DNA of 64,000 nt, taken from assembly GCF_013403245.1 (NCBI RefSeq), contig NZ_JACBNQ010000010.1, forward strand, positions 53,401 through 117,400. The letters run 5' to 3'. Source of the stretch: Sedimentibacter hydroxybenzoicus DSM 7310. GTDB lineage: Bacteria; Bacillota; Clostridia; Tissierellales; Sedimentibacteraceae. The translations under genes and the position numbers were made by a program. The notes under the pieces are model-generated. The model had not been told where the DNA came from. It saw nothing but the letters and a program-made list of their open reading frames with translations, and ran no database searches. Below, one piece after another: positions 10,553 to 19,787 of the stretch; within the stretch, counting starts at the first letter, position 1, and the number at the start of each line of letters is the position of its first letter.

Positions 10553-12985
10553 ATGGTGTTATTTAATGACAGTAGTTTATTCAAATCGCACATTCCGGCT
10601 AAAGAATTCATTAATAGAGAAACACCAAGAAATATATTTTATTCTGCAATAGACAATTCTAATACACTGAAGAAGAATGTAATAATGTACTATGGAATTG
10701 GAGGAATTGGTAAGTCAAGCCTCATCAAAAATCTGAAAGACTATGCAAATAAAAAAAATATATTATATTCTTTTGTTGATTTTGATGATCCCGCATTTCG
10801 CTTACCATTTAAGGCACTCATTGAATTGAAAAAAAATCTGAATATTCCAATGCCACATTTTGATGTTGCCGCGGCTTTGTGTTTCATCAAAAGAAATCCA
10901 GAATTGAAGTTTAATGATAAATCATTATTTGAGGGAAATGCAATAAAAATCATGAAATCAATGTCGTCATTAGAACAAACTGGAATTTTAACTTCTATTC
11001 TTGGATTGACAGAAGTTATATACGATAAATATGCAGATAAAATCAAGCTAAATAAGGAAATAAAAAAACATCTTGAAATTCTTAAAGGAAAAAGTTCAAA
11101 TGAGATTGAAAAGGAATTGCCCGACTATTTTGCATATGATGTTATCAAATTCTTATATAAGGAAAATAGAGATAATTGTGTTTTCTTTTTTGATACTTAT
11201 GAGTCATTATGGGACAAGGGTAGAAATGAATCAAATAGACTTAAAAACGATTCTTGGATCAGGAGGCTTGTTTTAAATATCCCAAATGCAATTTTTGTTA
11301 TTTCAGGGAGAGAAAAGATTCAGTGGGAACTCGAGGATGAGCAATGGTCAACAAATATAAGTTACGTCTCTCTGGATGTGCTAAGAAGAGATTTTGCTGT
11401 AAAATATTTGGATATTTGTGAAATCAAGGATGAAAAAATCCAATCTAAAATTATTGATTCTGCTAAAGGACATCCGTATTATTTAGATCTTTGTGTAGAT
11501 ACATATTATAAATTGTTGAATACAGATAGACAAATTAGTGTTGATTCTTTTGGTCGAGGAAGAATAGAAATTCAGGAATGCTTTCTTAAGAACTTATCAG
11601 ATAGTGAAATTAATACACTTAGAGTTCTTGTAATTCCTCGTTTTTATGATAACATAATATTTGAACTTTTAATAAATACCTTTCAAACGGGTTATTCTGT
11701 TATAAATATGGAGAGTTTTAATTCCTTTTCATTTGTAAAGCGTGACAAAAACAATAAGTATTTTATACACGTATTAATGAGAGATGAAATAAAAAGCCAT
11801 ATGTCTGAACAATTGAAGACATCAGTTAATGCAAAAATGGTGTCCTATTATGAAAACAAACTATCTGATAGAGATATTTTTGTTGATGATATCAAATACT
11901 TATTTGCAGAATTACTATATCATTTAAAGGATTCATGTACAGACCAGGATCTTGTGAATTATATTGAAAACAATCAGCTGCAAATTATTAAAAAACTTCA
12001 ATTTTCTGGTGAAACAAGTTATCTGCTTGATCAATTTTTAGATTTATTTTATACAAACAAATCCACTATAGAGGGAACCGAATTTTTCTCAATAATGATT
12101 GATATGATTCATTTATCCGGGAAATATAGTGAAGCCGTACAAATAATATCTGACTATTTGGGTTCCTTTAGTCTTAAGGATATAGTAAATTCATCATATC
12201 GTTTGGATCTGTTTATTCGTAAAGTACATCACATGATGTTTTATACTCCACTTAAAACATTAAAATATGAAATGGATAAAGTGATGAATGTGTTTTCAGA
12301 ACAAGAAAATCTCCGGATTCAGTATTGTGAAATTCTTTTTATGATGGGGGCTCATATATATTTGCCACTAGGGGATTTTGAAAATGCTAAGTCTTGTCTT
12401 AATAAATCAATTTGTATTGCTAGGGCTATTGGCTCAAACAATCTCATCTGCAGGGGTTTACGTAAATATTCGGAGTTGCTTTGTGCAAAAGGAAAGCTTG
12501 ATGCAGCAGAAAGAATATGCAAAACTGCTATTGAAATCGCAGATAAAAATTCATTGACCAGATATGAGTTATATTTAAATTGCGTATTAGGGGAAATTAA
12601 TCGTTTAAATGGGTTAGTTAATGAATCTATAAAAATTTTTGATGATGCTTTGCCTGTTGCAACTTCACTTGGAATAAAGGGATGGATTGGTCATATAAAT
12701 TTATCGTTAGGAAACTGTTATGCCGATTTAGGTAATTATGATCTTGCTAAGGAATTTTATGAAAAAGCTTTATGTATATATAATGATGTTGAGCAGAAGT
12801 GGGGGATAATTAATGCAAGCTATGCTATTCAACGACTTTTACTAATTTCAGGAAATGCTCAGAACATAGCTATGCTTGATCATTTGTCGCTGGAATCTAA
12901 AAGAATGGGATATACTAAAATAAGTAAGTACATTGAACAAACCAAGAATGGTGAGTTGCATGTTTTTCATTTTGAGTTTTTATAA
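10553..12985 (+). CDS. STAND-type P-loop NTPase with TPR-like C-terminal repeats
   Basis: A 810-aa multidomain protein. The P-loop is YGIGGIGKSS at about residues 47-56; a Walker B-like CVFFFDTYESL lies near residue 210, followed by a sensor arginine region (FVISGREKIQWE). The C-terminal half has helical repeats of tetratricopeptide type (ENAKSCLNKSICIARAIGS, AAERICKTAIEIADKNS, GHINLSLGNCYADLGNYDLA). This NTPase-plus-repeat layout is that of STAND signalling proteins, many of which are antiphage sensors. No nuclease or other effector domain is visible at the N-terminus. ATG 10553 has AGGGGAAGAG just upstream and is preferred to TTG 10499. First gene of the accessory island. Confidence 0.72.
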   Translation: MVLFNDSSLFKSHIPAKEFINRETPRNIFYSAIDNSNTLKKNVIMYYGIGGIGKSSLIKNLKDYANKKNILYSFVDFDDPAFRLPFKALIELKKNLNIPMPHFDVAAALCFIKRNPELKFNDKSLFEGNAIKIMKSMSSLEQTGILTSILGLTEVIYDKYADKIKLNKEIKKHLEILKGKSSNEIEKELPDYFAYDVIKFLYKENRDNCVFFFDTYESLWDKGRNESNRLKNDSWIRRLVLNIPNAIFVISGREKIQWELEDEQWSTNISYVSLDVLRRDFAVKYLDICEIKDEKIQSKIIDSAKGHPYYLDLCVDTYYKLLNTDRQISVDSFGRGRIEIQECFLKNLSDSEINTLRVLVIPRFYDNIIFELLINTFQTGYSVINMESFNSFSFVKRDKNNKYFIHVLMRDEIKSHMSEQLKTSVNAKMVSYYENKLSDRDIFVDDIKYLFAELLYHLKDSCTDQDLVNYIENNQLQIIKKLQFSGETSYLLDQFLDLFYTNKSTIEGTEFFSIMIDMIHLSGKYSEAVQIISDYLGSFSLKDIVNSSYRLDLFIRKVHHMMFYTPLKTLKYEMDKVMNVFSEQENLRIQYCEILFMMGAHIYLPLGDFENAKSCLNKSICIARAIGSNNLICRGLRKYSELLCAKGKLDAAERICKTAIEIADKNSLTRYELYLNCVLGEINRLNGLVNESIKIFDDALPVATSLGIKGWIGHINLSLGNCYADLGNYDLAKEFYEKALCIYNDVEQKWGIINASYAIQRLLLISGNAQNIAMLDHLSLESKRMGYTKISKYIEQTKNGELHVFHFEFL

Positions 12986-12996
12986 GGAGGATTTTT

Positions 12997-13419
12997 ATGT
13001 TTAAGAAAATTAGTGCAGAAGACATTTCTGCTTCCCTTGAAGTAAGCCACCGTCAGTATCTGATAGGAAAATTAAAACTACCACAGATTCTCTCTCATAT
13101 TGACGATGATAATATTGAGATTGGATTAACCTCTTATAAAGAATATAACATTGAATTACCTCATAAACATAAGATGGCTTTTGAATATCAATATATTATT
13201 AGTGGAGAGACGAAGTATCTTGATTTGCATAGTGGAGAAGAATTTTATTATGCTGCCGGAGATTTTTACAGAATAGATCCGGGAACAGAATATGCGCAAA
13301 AATCATTAGAGGATACATCTATTCTGTTTATTAAAACACCTCAAGGTAATGATAAAGTAGTTTTAGAGCAATCACCTGCATTGAAAAAATGGTTTTCTAG
13401 TTGGGATGCAGAAATATAG
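12997..13419 (+). CDS. Small cupin-domain protein
   Basis: A single-domain cupin of 140 aa. The first cupin motif is readable as ELPHKHKMAFEYQYIISGETKYLDL, with two histidines and a glutamate as likely metal ligands, and the second region is YYAAGDFYRIDPGTEYAQKS. Such proteins bind metals or small ligands; no reaction can be assigned. An excellent AAGGAGG precedes ATG 12997. Its end overlaps the truncated HAD gene by 14 bases; similar cupin-HAD neighbours may reflect a real operon whose junction has been damaged here. Confidence 0.75.
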   Translation: MFKKISAEDISASLEVSHRQYLIGKLKLPQILSHIDDDNIEIGLTSYKEYNIELPHKHKMAFEYQYIISGETKYLDLHSGEEFYYAAGDFYRIDPGTEYAQKSLEDTSILFIKTPQGNDKVVLEQSPALKKWFSSWDAEI

Positions 13420-14083
13420 TGAACATTTTCAAAAGCTTATAACCTTTGAAGTGATAGATCCCGAAGTTTGGTATACTAAGGTAAAAAGGGTATACTTAGA
13501 ATGGGAGAAAAGATATGGTGATTTTGAGGAATATTTAGAAATTTTAGCTGGTGTTTACTTAGATGAGCTAAAGGGTTTCGATAAATCTTATATCGAATAT
13601 ATTGCTGATCATGTTATTAAATCCAATGGTGACATGATCTATAAGTATTCTAGAAATCAAATTGAATATCATAAAAAGCAAAATCATAAAGTTTTTTTCA
13701 TATCCGGCAGTCCTGATTTTCTTGTATCAAAAATGGCAGAAAAGTATAAGGCAACAGATTTCAGAGGAAGTATTTATAAGGTTGATTCACAAAATAGGTT
13801 TACTGGTGAAATAGTGAAAATGTGGGATTCTGAAAGCAAACAGAGAGAGCTTAACAATCTGATTAAAGTATATGATGTTGATTTAGAAAACAGCTACGCT
13901 TATGGTGACACAACAGGAGATTTTTCGATGCTTAAAATGATTGGTAATCCGGTTGCAATTAATCCAAACATAGACTTGTTGCTATCTATAAGAGAGGATG
14001 AAGAATTAAGTAAAAAAGCTACTATAATCGTTGAACGTAAAAATGTAATATATAAATTGGATCCAAATATAGAATTGTTGTAA
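13406..14083 (+). pseudogene. HAD-IB family phosphatase lacking catalytic motif I (truncated)
   Basis: The body matches phosphoserine-phosphatase-like HAD-IB hydrolases: motif II serine in FFISGSPDFLVSKMAEKY, and motif IV in YAYGDTTGDFSMLKMIGNP. The family normally starts with FDxDGT, whose first aspartate forms the phospho-enzyme. Here the protein begins MQKYSEHFQKLI, i.e. at the segment that normally follows motif I, and no FDxDGT can be read upstream in any frame before the cupin stop. The N-terminus therefore seems lost by a deletion that fused the gene to the cupin tail, and catalysis is unlikely. An alternative non-catalytic role cannot be excluded. Confidence 0.7.
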
Positions 14084-14138
14084 AGACTGACTATTGATAA
14101 GCATTTAAATTGATGTATTAGAATAGATTATTAGAACT

Positions 14139-14163
14139 TGTACCTGGCATTGAGCCAGGCACA
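14139..14163. terminator. Stem-loop between convergent genes
   Basis: A perfect CCTGGC/GCCAGG stem with a five-base loop, extendable by TGT/ACA after one mismatch, lies between the plus-strand HAD gene and the minus-strand helical gene. T-runs are weak on both sides, so it is a likely but not ideal bidirectional terminator. Confidence 0.55.
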
Positions 14164-14171
14164 ATATGTTG

Positions 14172-14606
14172 TTATAGGAATTTCATTAATCTTTCAATAT
14201 TATCCTGTTCCAATTCAATAAATCTACTTGCCAATACCTGAATTTGCGGGTCGGAGTTTTGATGGGAATTTAATGTTTTTGTTATACCTGTAACTCCCAT
14301 GGTATTTCCCTTAATAAGCATATCGGCAACATGAGATGGACTGTTACTGATTAGAGTATTAATTTCTAAGCCCATTCTTGAGCTAAACTTAGTCATTGCT
14401 GAAATGTCTTTAGGTTCATGATTTCTTTTTAACAGCTCTTCGTATGCTTCATTAGCAATTTCGTCATAGCTTCTAAGCTGATATTTAAGTTCATCATATA
14501 TTTTATTATCTTTAACCTTTTTTAATAGTGTATTTATTGTTTCAACACCCATTTTAGCTCCTCGATAAATTTCAGATAAAAAATCTACAGTATTATTACT
14601 TTCCAT
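14172..14606 (-). CDS. Small four-helix (ferritin-like/DUF2383-like) protein
   Basis: The only convincing minus-strand gene here: 144 aa, strongly helical, with a TGG-free amphipathic pattern (GAKMGVETINTLLKKVKDNK, YQLRSYDEIANEAYEELLKR, ELEQDNIERLMKFL). Spaced acidic residues in helices recall ferritin-like four-helix bundles, but no metal motif is clear. GGAG lies eight bases before the start on the minus strand. A decayed copy of its 3' end occurs at 58670-58725. Function unknown. Confidence 0.65.
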   Translation of the reverse strand: MESNNTVDFLSEIYRGAKMGVETINTLLKKVKDNKIYDELKYQLRSYDEIANEAYEELLKRNHEPKDISAMTKFSSRMGLEINTLISNSPSHVADMLIKGNTMGVTGITKTLNSHQNSDPQIQVLASRFIELEQDNIERLMKFL

Positions 14607-14816
14607 TTTGCTCTCCTTTTTACCCTTATTATTAGCATGATCGTAGCTTTAATACGCAAACAAATGCCTTGTTACATAATTTGCCATTCAATGTTGATTT
14701 ATATGCAGAGAGTATATATAATTATATATATAAATTTGATTTACTGCGATTAGAGATGCTTATGGAATTCAAAAGATTTAATGTAATTACAAAAGTATAA
14801 TTATTGGAGAATAAAT

Positions 14817-17036
14817 ATGTTTAACACAGACTCACCTATAACTACCATGAAGGATGACTTGCTGAATAGGGATAAATTTGCAAAGCAGTTGGCACAGGCT
14901 GTACTATCTTATAATCAATCTAACAGCTTTAATATTGGATTATATGGAGAGTGGGGTTCCGGAAAAACATCTGTAATTAACATGGTTGAGGAAAGTATAA
15001 TATCATTTACAAGTGAGCAACAAGAAAAACCTGTAATTATAAGGTTCAATCCGTGGCTTTTTTCTGACCAGACGCAGCTTACAATTCAATTTTTTAAACA
15101 GCTTTCATCTGCTTTTAAAAGATCATCTGCAGTACAAGCTGTTGGAACAGCAATGGAGGCATTAGGCGCGGCGTTTGAACTTACAAGCTTCGTTCCTTTA
15201 GTCGGTACATCCGGAGGAGTGGTGGCAAAGATAGTTGAAGGAATAGGAAAGGGACTGTCGGGTAAAACATTATCTCCTGATATACAGAATCTGAAAAATG
15301 AAATAGCAGACAATTTAAAGGAAAAAGAAGTTAAAACAATAATTATTATAGACGATATAGACAGATTGTCAAATGAAGAAATACGGTCTGTTTTTCAGCT
15401 TGTTAAATCGATTGCCGATTTTCCAAATACAATATATTTACTCGCTTTTGATTATGAGATTGTTACAAGAGCACTTGGAGAGGTGCAAAACACTGATGGA
15501 CAAAAATACTTGGAGAAAATTATTCAGGTTCCATTCCAATTGCCTAAAATAAATGAACAACAGCTCATAGGTTTATTTTTTAATGGATTAAACAATATTA
15601 TAGCTGAAATACCGGATGAAAAGTTTGATAAAGAAAGATGGTCGCTATTGTTTTTATATGGCATCAAGAATTACATAAAGACTATCAGGGATGTTGTGCG
15701 GTTAAATAATACAATTTCATTAAAGTATAGTTTTTTAAAGGATGAAGTAAATATAATTGATTTAATAGGAATAACTACAATTCAAGTTTTTGCACCGAGT
15801 ATTTACGAACGGTTACAACACTATAAGGATAATTTTTGTGGGGAATTTTCTTATTATTCAAATAATGACAATGAAAAAAATGAATTCGGAGAGTTGTATG
15901 AATCTATTATTAATAATCAGGATGAGATTGAAAGAAAAAATATTTCAGAAATTCTTTCATTGCTATTTCCTAAAGTAAATAGTATTGTAAAGAATAATTT
16001 TTCAAATTATAACTATGACAGTAACAACTCAATGTTATTAGGAAGTATATGTAACAAGGATTATTTTGACAGATACTTTTCACTGTCTTTCAGTGAGAGC
16101 TTATCTTTACAGGAAGCAGAGCACATTATCTTTAAAGAGGAGAACAGGAAAGAGTTAAATAAATTATTACTAAAGATAGATGAAAGAAATCAAACTAATA
16201 TTTTCTTGAATTATTTTAATTCAGCTATGAGAAAATTGAAAAAATCAGATGAGTATAGAAATAGAATTGATATAGTACTAAGCTCAATTTTAGAAAATTG
16301 GGATAATTTACATGATGTTGATGAAAGACAATTTTTTTCATTTCCGTGGGTCTGGCGATTAATGAATGCCGTGGACCATTCTTTAAAGACTTTTTCTGAA
16401 GAAGCGGATAGGTTTTCAGTCATATTGAATATGTTCAATAATACAAATATTAGCTTATATGTGAAGCTAACAATCTTATCAAGTTTTGAACGAGAATACA
16501 ATCGTTACTCGGGAGACGATAATAAGGACCGGACACCGGATGAATATATTTTAAGCTTGGAACACGTTTTAATGTTAGAAGAAATATGCTTTCATTATAT
16601 AGAAGAGCTTATCAATAATGATAATTTAATAAATATAAAAGGTTTTTCAAGTGTTGAGTGGTTTGTTGAAAATTCTGAAAATGAGACATTGAAGAGTAAA
16701 TTCCATAATTATATGAATCATATAATTCAAACGGACGATGATTTGGCTAGGTTAATTTCTTCGTTAACCAGTCACGGAAAAGGTGCCGGTAATATTGTTT
16801 ATGAATTATGGAATGTTGATTTGAAACATATGAGTAAATATTCTGATATTGAGGAAGCAGTTAACAGAATGAACAATTATATTAAAAATGACAGCTTTAA
16901 CAAGCTTAATCGTGCTGTCAAGGAGGATATTATAGCGTTCTTAGTATTTTATGAAGTTAAGGATGAACCTTACAGAGAAAGCGTTACGCGTCCATTGATA
17001 GAGAAATTTTGTAAAAAACATGATATTATACTTTAA
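14817..17036 (+). CDS. KAP family P-loop NTPase
   Basis: A 739-aa protein beginning with the KAP signature: DSPITTMKDDLLNRDKFA, then the P-loop YGEWGSGKTS at residues 43-52 and VIIRFNPWLFSDQTQL. The Walker B-type stretch IIIIDDIDRLSNEEI is near residue 180. A hydrophobic insertion between the P-loop and Walker B (GALGAAFELTSFVPLVGTSGG) fits the membrane hairpin usual in KAP proteins. KAP NTPases are plasmid- and island-borne and several act in antiphage defence. The C-terminal 450 residues are helical with no recognisable effector. Confidence 0.85.
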   Translation: MFNTDSPITTMKDDLLNRDKFAKQLAQAVLSYNQSNSFNIGLYGEWGSGKTSVINMVEESIISFTSEQQEKPVIIRFNPWLFSDQTQLTIQFFKQLSSAFKRSSAVQAVGTAMEALGAAFELTSFVPLVGTSGGVVAKIVEGIGKGLSGKTLSPDIQNLKNEIADNLKEKEVKTIIIIDDIDRLSNEEIRSVFQLVKSIADFPNTIYLLAFDYEIVTRALGEVQNTDGQKYLEKIIQVPFQLPKINEQQLIGLFFNGLNNIIAEIPDEKFDKERWSLLFLYGIKNYIKTIRDVVRLNNTISLKYSFLKDEVNIIDLIGITTIQVFAPSIYERLQHYKDNFCGEFSYYSNNDNEKNEFGELYESIINNQDEIERKNISEILSLLFPKVNSIVKNNFSNYNYDSNNSMLLGSICNKDYFDRYFSLSFSESLSLQEAEHIIFKEENRKELNKLLLKIDERNQTNIFLNYFNSAMRKLKKSDEYRNRIDIVLSSILENWDNLHDVDERQFFSFPWVWRLMNAVDHSLKTFSEEADRFSVILNMFNNTNISLYVKLTILSSFEREYNRYSGDDNKDRTPDEYILSLEHVLMLEEICFHYIEELINNDNLINIKGFSSVEWFVENSENETLKSKFHNYMNHIIQTDDDLARLISSLTSHGKGAGNIVYELWNVDLKHMSKYSDIEEAVNRMNNYIKNDSFNKLNRAVKEDIIAFLVFYEVKDEPYRESVTRPLIEKFCKKHDIIL

Positions 17037-17069
17037 ACAATATAATCATACAAAAAAGGAGATTTTTAG

Positions 17070-17465
17070 ATGGGTATTATGAAATTATCATCACAAATAA
17101 CTTTTTTATATTTTGAAAAATTAGATGAGGCAAGAACATTCTTTGAAGATGTACTTGAGCTCGAGAAGGTGTTTGATCCAAAATGGGCATGTGTATGGAG
17201 AATAGGAAAAGATTCTTTTATCGGTGGAGTTGATGTCAAGGAAGGGTCTATAGAAGTAACAAACAGAGGTGGAGTGTTGATCAGTTTTACAGTTGAAAAT
17301 ATAGAAGAAGTGTATGAGAAACTAAAGAAATACGATTTGAAGGATATGACGGAAATAAAGTTTTTTGAAGATATTAGTCTAAATTCATTTTTATTTACAG
17401 GGCCTGAAGGATACAAATTCGAAGTTCAGCAGTTTGAAACTGAAGAATTACGCAGATTATTTTAG
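17070..17465 (+). CDS. VOC/glyoxalase-superfamily protein
   Basis: A 131-aa single VOC domain with the expected paired beta-alpha-beta pattern (ITFLYFEKLDEARTFFEDVLELE, then ISFTVENIEEVYEKLKKYDL and FLFTGPEGYKFEVQQFE). These fold proteins are lyases, dioxygenases or resistance binding proteins; the metal ligand set is too incomplete to choose. AAGGAG precedes the ATG by nine bases. The duplicated AAA/DUF4276 unit starts 11 bases after its stop. Confidence 0.75.
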   Translation: MGIMKLSSQITFLYFEKLDEARTFFEDVLELEKVFDPKWACVWRIGKDSFIGGVDVKEGSIEVTNRGGVLISFTVENIEEVYEKLKKYDLKDMTEIKFFEDISLNSFLFTGPEGYKFEVQQFETEELRRLF

Positions 17466-17533
17466 ACGGCAATTCCCTATCTTTCATAGCTGTTTTCAAG
17501 TTAAAGTGAGGTGATAAAACAAATAGAAAAATA

Positions 17534-17562
17534 TTGAACGAAAGGCTATATTGTGGTATAGT
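17534..17562 (+). promoter_or_regulatory. Sigma-A-type promoter of ATPase cassette copy 1
   Basis: TTGAAC at 17534-17539, a 17-base spacer, and TATAGT at 17557-17562 lie about 60 bases before the ATPase start. The same elements occur in copy 2 at 26628-26656, so each cassette carries its own promoter. Confidence 0.65.
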
Positions 17563-17618
17563 GAAATAACAATATTTGTAAGGTTATTAAATATATTTTG
17601 TTTAAGGATGTGTGGAAA

Positions 17619-18722
17619 ATGCCAAGGTTAAGTCGAGGTCAGTTAAGCAAAATTCGCATTAGAGGATTTAAGTCAATTAAGGAATGTGAAATTAAATTTA
17701 ATAAAATTAATGTATTAATAGGCAGTAACGGTGCAGGTAAATCTAACTTTATTTCTGCATTTTCTTTGCTTCAAAATATTTTAATAAAAAACTTACAATT
17801 AACGGTTGCGCAAAGCGGTATTAACTCCTTGTTTTTTAACGGCAGAAAGATAACCGAGGAAATAGAATTTGAAGTTTTTTTCGGGAATAATTCTTATGGA
17901 TTTACACTTGTACCAACCGAAGATAACAGACTGATTTTTAAAAAAGAGTATTTCGGATATTACGGAACGTTTAATACACAGAGTTTTGTATCCAGCGGCC
18001 ATAGTGAGGCAAGGTGGGAAACAGGAACAGGAAATAAAATTCAGGATTATGTTGCTCCAATATTAGACAAACAAAATTGGAGAGTGTATCATTTTCATGA
18101 TACAGGAAAGAGCGCAAAGGTAAAACAAGAGCATAATATTTCAAATAATAAAGTATTACTTTATGATGCTTCGAATCTCGGTGCATTCTTGTATAGATTA
18201 CGAAACCATTACAAAAATTCATACGATGAAATCGTTAAAACTATAAGGCTGATAGCTCCATATTTTGATAACTTTGAATTGGAGCCGAATGAGGGTAATA
18301 ATGAATTAATAATTCTCAGATGGAGGCAGAAAGGATGCGAAGATATATTTAATGCTTCTCAGCTATCTGATGGTACATTGAGATTTATTTGTCTTGCAAC
18401 TTTATTGCTGCAGCCTCATGAACTACAACCAGAAACTATAATAGTTGATGAACCGGAGCTTGGACTTCATCCGTATGCCATTACTATATTTTCTGAAATG
18501 GTCAGACAATTATCCGATGAAAAACAAATAATTATTTCAACACAGTCTGTAGAGCTTCTTAATGAATTTGATATTGAGGATATCATTGTTGTTGACAGGG
18601 ATGAGTCAGGTTCAATATTTAAACGTCTGAGCGAAGAAGAGTTAAAAGAGTGGTTGGAGTATGACTATGCGTTAGGTGATTTGTGGAAAAAGAATGTGCT
18701 GGGGGGTAGACTCTCAAAATGA
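17619..18722 (+). CDS. AAA_21/RecF-like ABC-type ATPase, cassette copy 1
   Basis: A 367-aa ABC/SMC-like ATPase. It opens with LSKIRIRGFKSIKECEIKF; Walker A is IGSNGAGKSN (34-43), the signature-like stretch is ASQLSDGTLRFICLA, and Walker B is TIIVDEPELGLHP (about 273-285), then a D-loop/H-loop ISTQSVELLNEFD. It overlaps the DUF4276 gene by ATGA, so the two are translationally coupled. ATPase-TOPRIM pairs of this kind (OLD/Gabija, PARIS) are antiphage systems in which the ATPase senses and the TOPRIM protein is the nuclease; assignment to that role here is inference. ATG 17619 has AAGGA upstream. Confidence 0.82.
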   Translation: MPRLSRGQLSKIRIRGFKSIKECEIKFNKINVLIGSNGAGKSNFISAFSLLQNILIKNLQLTVAQSGINSLFFNGRKITEEIEFEVFFGNNSYGFTLVPTEDNRLIFKKEYFGYYGTFNTQSFVSSGHSEARWETGTGNKIQDYVAPILDKQNWRVYHFHDTGKSAKVKQEHNISNNKVLLYDASNLGAFLYRLRNHYKNSYDEIVKTIRLIAPYFDNFELEPNEGNNELIILRWRQKGCEDIFNASQLSDGTLRFICLATLLLQPHELQPETIIVDEPELGLHPYAITIFSEMVRQLSDEKQIIISTQSVELLNEFDIEDIIVVDRDESGSIFKRLSEEELKEWLEYDYALGDLWKKNVLGGRLSK

Positions 18723-19381
18723 AAAATGTGTATATTTTATGTGAGGGGCAAACGGAAGAGTCTTTTATCAATGAAGTTATATATCCGTATTTTTTAAATA
18801 TTGGTATTTATATAAGACCAATAATATGCGCAACAAAAAGAACTATAGCTAAAAAGCACAAAGGTGGAGTATCTGATTATAATAAAATTAAAACTGAACT
18901 GAAAATTTTATGTAAGCAGCACAAAAACGAAATTGTAACAACGATGTTTGATTATTATGCGATGCCGGATAATACTCCGGAAATTCATCATAAAGATTCA
19001 GATATATATAAACAGATTGAGTATATAGAAAATAAAATTACCGAAGATATTAATCACTCTAATTGTTTTTTCGGGTTAATGCTTCACGAGTTTGAAGGAT
19101 TGCTTTTTTCTTCGCCACAGTCATTTGAGTTAATAACTGATATTAATACTACCAATATTATACAAGATATCAGGGATTCGTTTGATTCTCCTGAGCATAT
19201 AAACAATTCCGTAGAGACCGCACCATCAAAGCGATTAGAAAAACTAATACCTAACTATTCTAAAATAAGAAATGGTACAATCATATCCAAAGAAATAGGG
19301 ATTGATAGACTAATGGAGGAATGTAAACATTTTTCTGACTGGATTGAAAAAATAAAGACGTTTGAATTACAGAGCAGATAA
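18719..19381 (+). CDS. DUF4276 family protein (TOPRIM-like partner of the ATPase), copy 1
   Basis: A 220-aa protein with DUF4276 hallmarks: [20 protein letters not shown] at residues 5-24 and [12 protein letters not shown] at 73-84. The early glutamate and the later aspartate are placed like the acidic residues of a TOPRIM metal site. [14 protein letters not shown] is a third conserved block. It starts inside the ATPase stop (ATGA). By analogy with ATPase-TOPRIM defence pairs it may be the effector nuclease; not shown by sequence alone. Confidence 0.78.
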   Translation: MKNVYILCEGQTEESFINEVIYPYFLNIGIYIRPIICATKRTIAKKHKGGVSDYNKIKTELKILCKQHKNEIVTTMFDYYAMPDNTPEIHHKDSDIYKQIEYIENKITEDINHSNCFFGLMLHEFEGLLFSSPQSFELITDINTTNIIQDIRDSFDSPEHINNSVETAPSKRLEKLIPNYSKIRNGTIISKEIGIDRLMEECKHFSDWIEKIKTFELQSR

Positions 19382-19453
19382 CATAAATTTTAGTTTAGGT
19401 CGTGAAAGAGTGATTTTCGGAGTTGGTCCGACAACACTTTTTTATTTTTCAAA

Positions 19454-19760
19454 TAATATAAAAACATATTACTACTGGCAAAGAAGAGTATACAATGCGG
19501 TATGTAATGAGTTAGCAATAGCAAATGGAAATAAAGCAGTACCGGTATTTGCAGAAGTGAAGATTCCGGCAGGAAGGTCCTTAGATGTAGCAATTAATAT
19601 TATTTTTTCACCGGAGTTCTTGAGAGAAGGGAAAGCATTATATGACAATCTATATCCATCAAGAATTGTAGTCGGAGAACATTCTGAGAGAGCAAGGGTA
19701 TTTGCTGAACTTTTAGCTCAAGGAGCTATTAAATAGGATATTCCAATTTTATCTAAATGA
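19454..19760 (+). pseudogene. Fused gene scraps: unknown piece plus ugd fragment
   Basis: After the cassette repeat ends, an open frame continues through an unrecognised piece ([20 protein letters not shown], then [17 protein letters not shown]) and joins a stretch from about 19594 matching ugd 9671-9830 ([20 protein letters not shown] and on). The ugd part differs from the intact gene at many third positions, so it came from a diverged homologue. It meets a TAG at 19734-19736 where intact ugd reads through, and the match continues past the stop for some 20 bases. Not a functional gene. Confidence 0.7.
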
Positions 19761-19787
19761 GCGATGTCAATGAAGGAGCGTAAGACT

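Larger units (their letters stand above)
17476..19453 (+). repeat. 1,978-bp direct repeat, copy 1 (AAA-ATPase + DUF4276 cassette)
   Basis: This block and 26570-28547 align base for base at a constant offset of 9,094 with no indel and few substitutions. Each copy includes its own promoter, both genes and about 70 bases of 3' tail. The left junctions (after a VOC gene here, after a dgt/HAD scrap there) and right junctions differ, so the repeat unit is sharply delimited. No transposase or terminal inverted repeat is visible. Confidence 0.93.
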
